Positions 1 to 7,138 of a stretch of 15,269 bases of DNA are shown here, piece by piece. Origin of the DNA: Candidatus Methylomirabilota bacterium. GTDB lineage: Bacteria > Methylomirabilota > Methylomirabilia > Methylomirabilales > 2-02-FULL-66-22. Made by a program: the position numbers and the translations under genes. The notes beneath the pieces were generated by a model. The model saw only the letters and a list, made by a program, of their open reading frames with translations, had not been told where the DNA came from and did no database searches. The DNA lies in contig JACQXP010000122.1 in the NCBI GenBank assembly GCA_016208645.1, positions 1 through 15,269 of the forward strand, in the 5' to 3' direction. Position 1 is the first letter of the stretch. Each line of letters starts with the position of its first letter.

Positions 1-608
1 GTCGCCGCCAGGGGCACGATGATCCGGAGCAGCGCGCCGAACCGGCCGGAGCCGTCAATCATGGCGCTCTCCTCCAGCTCCCGCGGGATGCTCTCGAAGT
101 AGCCGACCAGCATCCAGACGGTGAACGGCACGGTGAAGGAGAAGTTGGAGTAGATGAGCGCCTGGTAGGTGTCGATCAGCCCCCGGGCGTGCCACTGGGA
201 CAGCAGCGGCGCGATGAGCAGCACGGCCGGGAACATCTGGGTGGCCAGGAACACGAGCATCAGGGTGTTCTTGCCCACGAACCGGAACCGCGCCAGGGCA
301 TAGCCGGCCAGGGTCGAGATCACGATGGTGGCCACCATCGTCACCGAGGAGACCCACAGGCTGTTGGCGAAGAACCGGCTGAAGGGGGTCAGCCGCGACG
401 TCCAGGCGTCCACGTAGTTCTGGAACGTCGGTTGGACGGGGATGTAGGTGATGGGGGTCGCGTAGAGTTCCACCCGAGTCTTGACGGACGCCAGAAAGAC
501 CCACAGGAACGGCCCCATGGCGAACAGCGTGGCCAGCACCAGCCCGCCCCAGAGCACGCGCCCGACGAGAAACCGCTCCAGAGGATCCCCCAGCCCACGT
601 GTCTTCAT
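1..608 (-). CDS. Sugar ABC transporter permease, MalG-like (partial, 3' end off window)
   Basis: Second inner-membrane permease of a carbohydrate ABC importer. The protein begins MKTRGLGDPLERFLVGRV and 202 codons are visible before the window edge cuts the 3' end. Hydrophobic stretches fit membrane helices near residues 18-40, 82-105 and 115-135. The EAA loop that docks the ATPase is visible as EESAMIDGSGRFGALLRIIVP near the end, and the sequence GYALARFRFVGKN is typical of CUT1-family permeases. The start is the ATG at 608-606. It overlaps the TGA of the upstream permease as ATGA, a 4-nt overlap that implies translational coupling. The usual order of binding protein, MalF-like and MalG-like permease is seen. 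No ATPase is visible, so it is either beyond the left edge or encoded elsewhere. The substrate cannot be read from this gene. Confidence 0.93.
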   Translation of the reverse strand, partial: MKTRGLGDPLERFLVGRVLWGGLVLATLFAMGPFLWVFLASVKTRVELYATPITYIPVQPTFQNYVDAWTSRLTPFSRFFANSLWVSSVTMVATIVISTLAGYALARFRFVGKNTLMLVFLATQMFPAVLLIAPLLSQWHARGLIDTYQALIYSNFSFTVPFTVWMLVGYFESIPRELEESAMIDGSGRFGALLRIIVPLAA

Positions 609-1543
609 CCCGCCACCGACTCCACACCCTTCGTCAGTTTCAGATACAGGGCAGTAAATACCAGCATGATGACCAGGAGGATGACGGAGAGCGTCGCCGC
701 GTAGCCCCAGTCCAGATCCGAGTAGGCCTGCATCAGCGTATAGGTGGACGTGATTTGTGTGGCGTTGGCCGGACCCCCGCTGGTCATGACAAAGATCAGG
801 TCGGCATAGTTGAAGGTCCAGATGATGCGGGTCGCCGTGGAGACCACGATGATGGGGCGCAGCATGGGCAGCGTCACGGACCAGAACCGCTGGATGACGC
901 CGGCCCCGTCCACCGTGGCCGCCTCGTAGATCTCGTCCGGGATGGCCTGGAGGCCCGCCAGGATCATGATGGTGAAGAACGGGATGCCTCGCCAGATGTT
1001 GGTGAATACGACCGCTGGCATCACCAGATTGAGATTGCTGAGCCACGCCACCGGCTCCCGCATCAGACCCGCCCGCCGGAGCAGGTCGTTGAGGGGCCCG
1101 TAGTTCGGCTGGTAGATGTACTCCCAGATGAGCGCCACGACGACACCGGGGATGATCCAGGGCAGGAGGTTGATCGTGCGGAAGACCGCGCGTCCCCTGA
1201 ATTGTCCGTTCAGGATCAACGCCACCAAGAACCCGAAGAAGAACTGGAGGCTGACCGACCAGAATACCCACGTGAACGAGTTCCTCAACGTGAGCCAGAA
1301 GGTCGGATCTTGCACCATCCGCACGTAGTTCCCCAAGCCGATGAAGCGGTACTCCTGCGGCTTGATGAGCACGTTATAGTACAGGCTCATGTGGATGGCC
1401 TTGAGGATGGGGAAGAGGACCGTGCCCCCAAGGCAAATGGCGGCGGGCAAGAGATAGGCGTAGTTGGAAAGGGTCTCCCGCGTGGCATGCGAAAGGAGGG
1501 CCCGCGGGGCGGGCACGGCGATGGTGGCGTTCTGGTTACCCAC
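605..1543 (-). CDS. Sugar ABC transporter permease, MalF-like
   Basis: First inner-membrane permease of the carbohydrate ABC importer, 312 aa from the chosen start, a usual length for the family. A hydrophobic helix follows the short cytoplasmic N-terminus (NYAYLLPAAICLGGTVLFPI), and five or so more can be seen. The EAA motif is EIYEAATVDGAGVIQRFWSVTLP, about residues 210-235. The frame stays open upstream to an ATG at 1759, but that would overlap the 3' end of the binding-protein gene by 120 nt and adds arginine/glycine-rich sequence with no family similarity. I therefore chose the GTG at 1543. Its ribosome binding site is weak, and a GTG at 1516 is an alternative. A 10-bp hairpin lies between this gene and the binding-protein gene. 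The stop overlaps the start of the next permease. Confidence 0.9.
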   Translation of the reverse strand: MGNQNATIAVPAPRALLSHATRETLSNYAYLLPAAICLGGTVLFPILKAIHMSLYYNVLIKPQEYRFIGLGNYVRMVQDPTFWLTLRNSFTWVFWSVSLQFFFGFLVALILNGQFRGRAVFRTINLLPWIIPGVVVALIWEYIYQPNYGPLNDLLRRAGLMREPVAWLSNLNLVMPAVVFTNIWRGIPFFTIMILAGLQAIPDEIYEAATVDGAGVIQRFWSVTLPMLRPIIVVSTATRIIWTFNYADLIFVMTSGGPANATQITSTYTLMQAYSDLDWGYAATLSVILLVIMLVFTALYLKLTKGVESVAG

Positions 1544-1576
1544 GGAGTCTCTGGCCTGGAGCGGGCGAACGGCAAA

Positions 1577-1614
1577 CGGCCCCGGGCGCCCATGCAGTGG
1601 GAAACCCGGGGCCG
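1577..1614 (-). terminator. Intercistronic GC-rich hairpin between binding-protein and permease genes
   Basis: The arms CGGCCCCGGG (1577-1586) and CCCGGGGCCG (1605-1614) are perfect inverted repeats. The 18-nt loop can form a further 4-bp stem, CCCA with TGGG. There is no T-tract. Such a structure just after an ABC binding-protein gene may stabilise the upstream message or attenuate the permeases, as in malE-malF type operons. The role is inferred. Confidence 0.5.
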
Positions 1615-1638
1615 AACCGCATCCGCAGGGTGAACTTC

Positions 1639-2949
1639 CTATGCCATGTTCTTGGTCAGGACTTCGGCCAGCTTGTCGAGGCACTCCTTCGGGGAGATCT
1701 TCCCGAGCATGGCCTGCTGGACCAGCGGCACGCCCTCCGAATCGAGCTTGCCTCCCCACCCCGCATAGGCGAGATACGGGCTCACGATCGAAAAGGGGAA
1801 TGACTTGACGAAGCCCTGGTAGCCCGGATGCTTGTAGTGCGGCCGATCGGCCAGCGCCTGGCGGGTCGGCAGGAGGCCAAGCGTCTTGGCGTAATCGTAG
1901 TTCGGCTCGTCGTCCATCAGCCAGGTCATGAACTTCCAGGCCCCTTCCTTGTTCTTGGCGGCCTTGAACATGGTGAGCGTCTCGGAGAAGTAGAACGAAG
2001 CGCGCTTCTTGGCCGGACCGAGCGGCAGGGGCAGGGTGGCGAAATTCGGCTCGCCCACGAACTTCTTCTGTTCTTCCACCGAGCCGGAGTTGTGAAGGTA
2101 CATGCTGGTCACGCCGCGGCCGAAGCCCTCGACGATCTGGCGGTAGCCGTCGGTGGCCACGCTGGGCGGCGTGATCTTGTGCTTCCGGATCAGGTCAATG
2201 TACCACTCGAAGGCCTGGACGGACTCCGGCGAGTTGATGACGACCTTGCCGTCCTTCAGGACCTGGGCGCCATTCGAATAGAGGAACTCGGTGGCATACA
2301 GAACGGCCCAGGTCCCCGCCCCGCGCATTCCGAAGCCGTACTGGTTCTTGTCCGGCTTGGTGAAGCCCTTGGCCAGCGTCAGGAAGTCGTCCCACGTCCA
2401 GTCCGGGCCCGGGATCTTGAGGCCGTACTCCTTGGCCCGATCCGTCCGGACGAAGATGGCGTCGTTGGTGACGACCCACGGGAAGGAGAGGAGCTTTCCC
2501 TTTACCGTCACCGTCTGCCAGGCGACGGGCACGGTATCCTTGTAATGCTTCCAGCCCTTGATCCGTGCCGTGAGGTCCTCCAGCGCGTTCATGCCGTCGA
2601 ACTCGCCCACCCAGTTGTCCCAGATCTGGCAGCAATCCGGCGGGCTTCCGGCGCTGACGGCGGTGATGAGCTTCTGCCGCGCCTGGGCCTGGGGCACGAA
2701 CTCGACCTTCACCTCGACGTCCGACTGGGACTTGTTGAACCGCTCGACGAGCGACTCGACCAGCGAGATGCGCAGGGGCTCGGGAACGCTGAACTGGAAC
2801 CGGACGGTGGAGGCGGCTGCGCCGGCCCGCCGGGGACCCAGGAACGGCTCCTGCCACCAGGCCAGGTCGGCCGCCGCGATGGCCCCCGTCGCCGCCAGCG
2901 TCTGCAGGAACTGCCGCCGCGATGCGTAGTACGCGTCGTCCTTCACCAT
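1639..2949 (-). CDS. Extracellular sugar-binding protein of ABC importer (family 1), Tat-exported
   Basis: Periplasmic solute-binding lipid-free receptor of the carbohydrate importer, 436 aa. The N-terminus carries a twin-arginine signal, S10-R-R-Q-F-L-Q16, followed by the hydrophobic stretch LAATGAIAAADLAWW. The mature part shows family-1 features: a strand at about residue 48 (TVRFQFSV), a helix LVESLVERFNKSQSDVEVKV, then SAGSPPDCCQIWDNWVGEFDG, and later the conserved C-terminal segment KNKEGAWKFMTWLMDDEP. The start is the ATG at 2949-2947, preceded by a strong AGGGAGG site. The frame is open further upstream, but that part is intergenic in character. It is the first gene of the operon with two permeases downstream. 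The ligand is unknown; the divergent iolB gene makes inositol or a related sugar a reasonable guess only. Confidence 0.93.
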   Translation of the reverse strand: MVKDDAYYASRRQFLQTLAATGAIAAADLAWWQEPFLGPRRAGAAASTVRFQFSVPEPLRISLVESLVERFNKSQSDVEVKVEFVPQAQARQKLITAVSAGSPPDCCQIWDNWVGEFDGMNALEDLTARIKGWKHYKDTVPVAWQTVTVKGKLLSFPWVVTNDAIFVRTDRAKEYGLKIPGPDWTWDDFLTLAKGFTKPDKNQYGFGMRGAGTWAVLYATEFLYSNGAQVLKDGKVVINSPESVQAFEWYIDLIRKHKITPPSVATDGYRQIVEGFGRGVTSMYLHNSGSVEEQKKFVGEPNFATLPLPLGPAKKRASFYFSETLTMFKAAKNKEGAWKFMTWLMDDEPNYDYAKTLGLLPTRQALADRPHYKHPGYQGFVKSFPFSIVSPYLAYAGWGGKLDSEGVPLVQQAMLGKISPKECLDKLAEVLTKNMA

Positions 2950-3009
2950 TGTGCCTCCCTCCTTCACTCTCCCACCGGTGGAAGATCCGCCTCTTGTTTG
3001 CCCCTGCTC

Positions 3010-3038
3010 GCGTACCATAGCTTTGCTTTGAGTGTCAA
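3010..3038 (-). promoter_or_regulatory. Possible promoter of the ABC importer operon
   Basis: On the minus strand a perfect TTGACA (plus 3033-3038) lies about 85 bp upstream of the binding-protein start. At 17-bp spacing the -10 would be GTACGC, which is poor; TATGGT occurs at only 13-bp spacing. The -35 is good but the -10 is uncertain, so an activator may be needed. Confidence 0.4.
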
Positions 3039-3149
3039 GCGAAATTGGCGCCTCGTGCACCCCGTCCGGTTCCCCTCCCCCAACCAGCGCAGAGAGCGTC
3101 CTTCGAGAACTCCACACATCCCACGCTGCGGGCACTCGCTCCTCGCGCA

Positions 3150-3190
3150 TTGACAGCCAATGGGACCGGTGATACGTTCTTAACGTTCTT
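3150..3190 (+). promoter_or_regulatory. Promoter of iolB with direct-repeat operator candidate
   Basis: TTGACA (3150-3155), 17 bp, then TACGTT (3173-3178), which fits a housekeeping sigma-70 promoter with transcription starting near 3185. An 8-bp direct repeat ACGTTCTT at 3174-3181 and 3183-3190 overlaps the -10 and the start point, where a repressor would act. It contains a central AACGTT palindrome. The repressor is not in the window, and the regulatory role is inferred from position. Confidence 0.5.
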
Positions 3191-3242
3191 TCGGATGGCA
3201 TCCTCGCATCACGATCCTTTCGTCCAGGGAGGACCCTTCCCC

Positions 3243-4034
3243 ATGAACCTCTTCAAGCAGTACACCCCCAAGGATGGGTACACGGCCCTGCTGCGCCCCG
3301 GCAAGGATGGCATGGAATTCCTCGAGCTGGGGATCCTGCGCCTGCCCCCCGGCGGCAAGTACCGCGGCAGCAGCGAGGGGCAGGAGGTGTGCGTCGTCCT
3401 CCTCGGCGGTCTGGCCAACGTGACGGCGGGCGAAACCGGCTTCCCCTCCATCGGCAGCCGGGCCAACGTCTTTGCCGGCCGGGCCACCGCCGTCCACGTC
3501 CCACCCGGCCTGAAGTTCAAGGTGGAGGCGGTGGGCGCCCTGGAGGCGGCCATTGCCCGGGCCCCCAGCGATCTGGCGGGAGAGCCGCGCCTCATCGGTC
3601 CCGAGAAGGTCAAGGTCAACCTCCGGGGCAAGGACACCTTCGAGCGTCAGGTTCACGACATCATTGATTTCAATTTCCCCTCGAAGCGCCTGCTCGTCGG
3701 CGAGACCTTCAACCTGCCCGGCAAGTGGTCGAGCTATCCGCCCCACAAGCACGACCGGATGGCCCCGCCGGATGAGACCAGGATGGAGGAGGTGTACTTC
3801 TTCAAGATCAACCCGCCCCAGGGCTTCGGGTTCCAGCGGATCTACAGCCCGGAGCGGAAACTGGACCAGGCCTACGTCATCCGGGACAACAGCCTGACCA
3901 AGCTCCCATTCGGGTATCACCCGACCGCCGCGGCCCCCGGCTATTCCCTGTATTACCTCTGGGTGCTGGCCGGGGAACCGCGCAACTACACGCTCTACGA
4001 CGACCCGGACCACAAGTGGGTCAGGGACGCTTAG
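3243..4034 (+). CDS. iolB: 5-deoxy-glucuronate isomerase (KduI/IolB family)
   Basis: Isomerises 5-deoxy-D-glucuronate to 2-deoxy-5-keto-D-gluconate in myo-inositol catabolism, in the cytoplasm. The protein has 263 aa, the normal family length, with two cupin-like halves. The metal site is visible in the second half: H168-K-H170 in SSYPPHKHD, E182/E183 in MEEVYFF, and H226 in FGYHPT. Family signatures GETFNLPGKWSSYPP, QGFGFQRIY and YYLWVLAGE are all present. The start is the ATG at 3243 with AGGGAGGA (3226-3233) 9 nt upstream; an in-frame ATG at 3195 lacks a binding site. No other iol gene is in the window. It is divergent from the sugar ABC importer, and a PilZ gene follows 68 nt downstream. 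A KduI-like activity on other hexuronates is less likely. Confidence 0.9.
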   Translation: MNLFKQYTPKDGYTALLRPGKDGMEFLELGILRLPPGGKYRGSSEGQEVCVVLLGGLANVTAGETGFPSIGSRANVFAGRATAVHVPPGLKFKVEAVGALEAAIARAPSDLAGEPRLIGPEKVKVNLRGKDTFERQVHDIIDFNFPSKRLLVGETFNLPGKWSSYPPHKHDRMAPPDETRMEEVYFFKINPPQGFGFQRIYSPERKLDQAYVIRDNSLTKLPFGYHPTAAAPGYSLYYLWVLAGEPRNYTLYDDPDHKWVRDA

Positions 4035-4102
4035 GGATCGGGGATGCGGGGCACGCGGGAGGCGCGCGGGTCGTCCCCGCGGTGACTCCGGGAAGCTGAG
4101 CT

Positions 4103-4486
4103 ATGGCCGATACTCCAGAGCGGCGCCGGGCGACCCGGGTGGTCGTCTCCGGGCGTCTCGGGGGCCGGGCGCGCGCGATCCTGGATGTCCGCATCCTCGA
4201 TCTGAGCCTCACCGGGGCGCGCATCGAGCACCTCAGTCCCCTGCGCCCGGGTTCCCCCTGCGCCTTCGAGCTCCCGACGACAATCGGGTCCCTGGTCCTG
4301 TCCGCCCGTGTCGTCCGCAGCACCGTCATCGGTAACGAGCCCACCCCGGACGGCGGGCGGCTCCTCCGGTACGAGAGCGGCCTGACGTTCGTCGGCGTCA
4401 CGCCGGAGCAGCAGGCGGCTTTGGAGAAGGCCCTGGAAAAGCTCACGCCGGGCGGCGGCCTGGAGACGGGTCGGCTGCTCCTCTGA
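4103..4486 (+). CDS. Single-domain PilZ protein, cyclic-di-GMP receptor
   Basis: Small cytoplasmic protein of 127 aa made up almost wholly of one PilZ domain. Both cyclic-di-GMP binding motifs are intact: RxxxR at R8-R-A-T-R12, and (D/N)xSxxG at D33-L-S-L-T-G38. Several beta strands follow, for example SLVLSARVVRS and LRYESGLTFVGVT, and the chain ends in a helix, PEQQAALEKALEKLTPG, as in other stand-alone PilZ proteins. The start ATG at 4103 has a GGGAAG-like site upstream. The output partner cannot be inferred from the sequence. The next gene, 61 nt downstream on the same strand, encodes a membrane signalling-like protein and may be co-transcribed. Confidence 0.88.
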   Translation: MADTPERRRATRVVVSGRLGGRARAILDVRILDLSLTGARIEHLSPLRPGSPCAFELPTTIGSLVLSARVVRSTVIGNEPTPDGGRLLRYESGLTFVGVTPEQQAALEKALEKLTPGGGLETGRLLL

Positions 4487-4547
4487 GCGCCTGCCCCATG
4501 ATTGCCTCTTGTCCCACCCATCGCGGAAGAAATTGTCCAGCCCGTGA

Positions 4548-5369
4548 ATGAGTGGAGCACCCGTGCCGAGCTGCTGGAAATGCCATCGCGACCTGGGGCC
4601 CATGCTCGAGCACCAGAAGATGGTGACAGAGAAGGGGCCCATCTGTTACGCCTGCTTCAATGCCCTCCAGATGGAGGCAGAAGGCATGGCATCACTTGAG
4701 GCGTTGGAAAGGAAATCGGCCGCCTCCCCTGGCCTCCGGAGAGCGGGAAGCTTGCTCCTCCTCCTCTTTGCGGGCTGGATGGACTACATCACGGGACCGG
4801 AGATAGCCTCAGCCCCGTTCTACATCCTGGTCATTCTCCCCATAGCATTCTTCGAGCCCCTGTGGATCTGCCTGGTGTATTCAGTGCTGGCGGCTTTCAT
4901 CTACCTCACATCCGACATCCTCTCGACCCCGGGTTCCGTGACGCTGGTCTATCCGTACTGGCGGGCCGTTGCCCGGCTGTTCAGCTTCGCCCTGATCTCC
5001 TCGACGATCTCCCAGCTCCTCGGCGAGCGGCGGCGGCTGCGTGACTCCGAGCGGTCCCTGCTTGAAAAGGCACGAGAATTGGAGGAGAAGAATCGCTACC
5101 TGGGGGAACTCCTGGGACAGGTGAAGAGGCTCCAGGAGGAACTGGTGGCCAAGGAGCGGCGAGCGGCAATCGCTGAAACGGTGAACTCGGCGACCTATGA
5201 GATAGAGCGGCCTCTCGTCTCCATCTCCGTGCATGTCGAGGACCTCTTGCGATCGGTAAAACCCCACGAAAACATCCACCCGCTCGTGGAAAAGATCGGG
5301 GAACGGGTCCGCGACATGGAAGGAATCCTGAAGAATATCCGGGACATCCGGAAGGTCGAAGGGGGCTGA
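4548..5369 (+). CDS. Membrane signalling protein with zinc-ribbon-like N-terminus and degenerate HisKA helix
   Basis: A 273-aa protein with four visible parts. Residues 9-36 hold two CxxC pairs (C9/C12 and C33/C36), like a small zinc ribbon. Residues 66-155 are strongly hydrophobic, about four helices, and contain DYITGPEIASAPFYILVILPIAF, which resembles sensory N-termini of histidine kinases and GGDEF proteins. Residues 158-205 look like a coiled coil. Residues 206-270 resemble a HisKA dimerization domain, but the H-box reads Y217-E-I-E-R-P-L where an active kinase has HE(I/L)xxPL. No ATPase domain follows. It cannot be an active histidine kinase; a scaffold or sensor partner is an inference. 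The start at 4548 keeps the first CxxC but has only a distant GGAAGA site; ATG 4605 is an alternative. Confidence 0.7.
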   Translation: MSGAPVPSCWKCHRDLGPMLEHQKMVTEKGPICYACFNALQMEAEGMASLEALERKSAASPGLRRAGSLLLLLFAGWMDYITGPEIASAPFYILVILPIAFFEPLWICLVYSVLAAFIYLTSDILSTPGSVTLVYPYWRAVARLFSFALISSTISQLLGERRRLRDSERSLLEKARELEEKNRYLGELLGQVKRLQEELVAKERRAAIAETVNSATYEIERPLVSISVHVEDLLRSVKPHENIHPLVEKIGERVRDMEGILKNIRDIRKVEGG

Positions 5370-5382
5370 CACCCCAGCCCCC
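5361..5382 (+). terminator. Possible terminator hairpin after the HisKA-like gene
   Basis: GGGGGCT (5361-5367) and AGCCCCC (5376-5382) form a perfect 7-bp stem with an 8-nt loop that includes the end of the stop codon. There is no T-tract, so intrinsic termination is uncertain. The gene on the other strand converges from the right. Confidence 0.35.
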
Positions 5383-5396
5383 ACCCGACCCCCCGT

Positions 5397-5416
5397 GCCT
5401 CCCCACCCCGGGAGGC
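5397..5416 (-). terminator. Possible terminator hairpin after the deoxyribosyltransferase gene
   Basis: GCCTCCC (5397-5403) and GGGAGGC (5410-5416) form a perfect 7-bp stem with a 6-nt loop, just past the stop codon at 5423. There is no T-tract. It sits between two convergent genes and could act on either strand. Confidence 0.35.
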
Positions 5417-5422
5417 GGGAGG

Positions 5423-6073
5423 TCACCCACCGGAACTGCGGGTTGCCAGGCGGGTGAGGGAGACGATGATGGGGACGAGATCGGCCGGGGAGGTGCAGGT
5501 GGCCAGCAGCCGGGACAGGCGGCAGCCGGCCTCGACGGCGGACCTGACCGCCTGGGGCAGCACCGGCCTCTTTCCCGGGCGCCAGGTCCGGAAGACCTGG
5601 GTGAAGGCGTAGGCGATCTCGGGAATGGTGGATACCCTCGCGAAGTTCCCCAGGCCCAGGACCAGCGGGTTGTCGCTCCCCTGGATCAGGCTCCGGCTGT
5701 CCGCCTTGTAGAGCACGATGGGCTTCCCGGCCATCCAGGCCATGGCGGCCTCCGACACCGCCCCCTCGTCGGGCACGCGCCCGTTCATGTTCAGGACCAA
5801 GCCCTGGCAGGCGGAGACGACCTCGTGGGTGTCCAGCCAGAAGATGGCCTGCTGGATCATCCGGCTCGCCTCGGCGGGTTCGTACCCGCCCCGCAGGAAC
5901 TCCCGGTGGACATCCGCGAAGACAAACCCGTCCCGGTGCGGGAGGAACACGGAGAACCCGGCCCCCTCCAGGGTGCGGGCGATCTCCGCCATCTCCTCTT
6001 GCTCGGGCCGGTTGAACAGGGGCCCCGCGCAGTAGATCCGGTGGGCGGGTTTCCTCTTCCTCGCATTCGCCAC
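5423..6073 (-). CDS. Nucleoside 2-deoxyribosyltransferase-like protein
   Basis: A cytoplasmic protein of 216 aa. The first 150 residues match the nucleoside 2-deoxyribosyltransferase family, which swaps bases on deoxyribonucleosides or hydrolyses nucleotides. Visible signatures are IYCAGPLFN (13-21), GLVLNMNGRVPDEGAVSEAAMAW (91-113) with D102, and E108 as predicted nucleophile, then GKPIVLYKADSRSLIQGSDNPLVLGL. About 60 further residues form a helical C-terminal part. The frame allows an ATG at 6106 with no ribosome binding site. I prefer the GTG at 6073, which has AGGAG 5 nt upstream and starts just before the conserved strand. The Lon-domain gene lies 59 nt upstream on the same strand, so the two may be co-transcribed. 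The substrate and whether it salvages or degrades nucleosides are unknown. Confidence 0.82.
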   Translation of the reverse strand: MANARKRKPAHRIYCAGPLFNRPEQEEMAEIARTLEGAGFSVFLPHRDGFVFADVHREFLRGGYEPAEASRMIQQAIFWLDTHEVVSACQGLVLNMNGRVPDEGAVSEAAMAWMAGKPIVLYKADSRSLIQGSDNPLVLGLGNFARVSTIPEIAYAFTQVFRTWRPGKRPVLPQAVRSAVEAGCRLSRLLATCTSPADLVPIIVSLTRLATRSSGG

Positions 6074-6132
6074 GGCCGCTCCTGCTCCCGCGGGGGAAGC
6101 CGGCATCTCGGGATGATCGGTGGGTGGATCCG

Positions 6133-6801
6133 TCAGTTCTGGCGGCCGCTGGCCCGTTCCGCGGGCGCGTTGCGGTCCGATAGGTGGGCGAGGACGGCCA
6201 CGAGGTGGTCCTGGACCAGGGTCAGGCGCCTGGTGACCTCGAGCGCCTCCAGCACCTGCTGGCGCGTCTCGGCATCCGCGATGGCCGCACCGGCGATCCG
6301 GTCCACGATGATCCCGGGGTCCTTCACCCCGCTGAAGATCTTCGCGATTTCGCCCTGCCCCTTCTGTACCTCGGACAGGATCCGCAGATAGAACACCTTG
6401 AGCCGTTCCATCCGGTCCGCCAGCAGCCGGGGATCCTCATCGGGATATCGGTCCGGCAGCGGCCGGGCGCGGGCCACCCGGTAGGGTTTGTCCACCGGCA
6501 GCTCCGCCGTGATGCCGATGCGCATCGTCCCGCGGAGCAGGATGTTGAACCGCCCGTCGGGGAGTTCTTCGTGCTGGATGATCTCGCCCGCCCCGGCGAT
6601 GGGGTGGACAGGAGGCCGCCCGTAGTAGTCGCTCTCCCACCCCGGGCGCAGGAGCGCCATGGCGAGGCGCTTATCGCCGGCCAGGCAGTCGCGGATCATC
6701 TGCCGGTAACGCGGCTCAAAGATATGCAGCGGCAGGAGGGTGTGGGGAAACAGCACCACGTCCGGCAGCGGAAAGATCGGGATCTGGATGACGACGCTCA
6801 T
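6133..6801 (-). CDS. Stand-alone LON substrate-binding-domain protein
   Basis: A 222-aa protein that consists of the N-terminal substrate-recognition domain of Lon protease, without the AAA+ or serine-lysine protease domains. The family hallmark is at the start: IPIFPLPDVVLFPHTLLPLHIFEPRYRQMI, residues 7-36. Further matches are LPDGRFNILLRGTMRIGI and a helical C-terminal half (MERLKVFYLRI, RLTLVQDHLVAVLAHLSDR). Length and layout agree with the widespread LonN-type peptidase S16-like proteins, whose function is not established. The ATG at 6801 starts 6 residues before the conserved strand; only a distant GGAAAG precedes it. A short palindrome, GATTG-ATG-CAATC at 6825-6837, lies just upstream and might be an operator. 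The deoxyribosyltransferase gene follows after 59 nt. Confidence 0.9.
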   Translation of the reverse strand: MSVVIQIPIFPLPDVVLFPHTLLPLHIFEPRYRQMIRDCLAGDKRLAMALLRPGWESDYYGRPPVHPIAGAGEIIQHEELPDGRFNILLRGTMRIGITAELPVDKPYRVARARPLPDRYPDEDPRLLADRMERLKVFYLRILSEVQKGQGEIAKIFSGVKDPGIIVDRIAGAAIADAETRQQVLEALEVTRRLTLVQDHLVAVLAHLSDRNAPAERASGRQN

Positions 6802-6824
6802 GCAGGATGACTTTCCGGGTGTTC

Positions 6825-6839
6825 GATTGATGCAATCAA
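6825..6839. promoter_or_regulatory. Short palindrome upstream of the LON-domain gene
   Basis: Two nested inverted repeats share the site: GATTG-ATG-CAATC (6825-6837) and TTGAT-GCA-ATCAA (6827-6839). It is AT-rich against a GC-rich background and lies 24 bp upstream of the start codon. An operator is possible, but no other copy was seen in the window. Confidence 0.3.
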
Positions 6840-6919
6840 CCGTCGCAGAGCTTACCACGAAACGCGAGCACGGGGAAGGCGTGGCCGTGGATGATGGGCC
6901 CGAAGAGCAGGGGCGCGGC

Positions 6920-7138
6920 CTACAGCATGCTTCGGACCAACCCGCCGCCACCGGCCTTTCGCATGTGGGGCAGGACCTCGCGCACCAGGCGGATCGTGCT
7001 GAGCAGGTTCAGTTCGAAGGCCGACTGCCATACGGTCACTCGGCTCCCCTCGGCGGCCAGTGCCATGGCGGTGGCCTTGCCCATGCCCCTGCTCGAGGCC
7101 GCCACGATGGCGACCTTTCCCTTCAGTCCGAGGTCCAT
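6920..7138 (-). pseudogene. Remnant of a short-chain dehydrogenase/reductase (SDR), internally deleted and truncated
   Basis: A 72-codon frame that starts like an intact FabG-type SDR (MDLGLKGKVAIVAASSRGMG, the NAD(P)-binding glycine-rich turn at residues 14-20) with an excellent AGGAGG site 5 nt before the ATG at 7138. After LAAEGSRVTV at residue 36 it jumps directly to WQSAFELNLLSTIRLVREVLPHMRKAGGG, which in whole SDRs lies some 70-80 residues further on. The missing part would hold the adenine-binding acidic region and the NNAG motif. The frame then stops at a TAG soon after KAGGGGLVRSML, so the catalytic Tyr-x-x-x-Lys and the entire C-terminal half are absent. The deletion junction is at about 7030/7031 and is in frame. 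It cannot be an active reductase. It may still be translated, given its intact start region. Confidence 0.8.

Noticed and set aside
1544..1759. ATG at 1759 as the start of the MalF-like permease
   Set aside because: It would overlap the binding-protein gene by 120 nt and add sequence with no resemblance to permeases.
599..3153. Long plus-strand open frames across the ABC importer operon (for example 599-1633 and 1828-3153)
   Set aside because: They are antisense to genes with clear family motifs, and their translations are rich in Arg, Gly, His and Asp without domain similarity. High GC keeps such frames open.
6074..6106. ATG at 6106 as the start of the deoxyribosyltransferase
   Set aside because: It has no ribosome binding site, while the GTG at 6073 has AGGAG at ideal spacing and begins just before the conserved strand.
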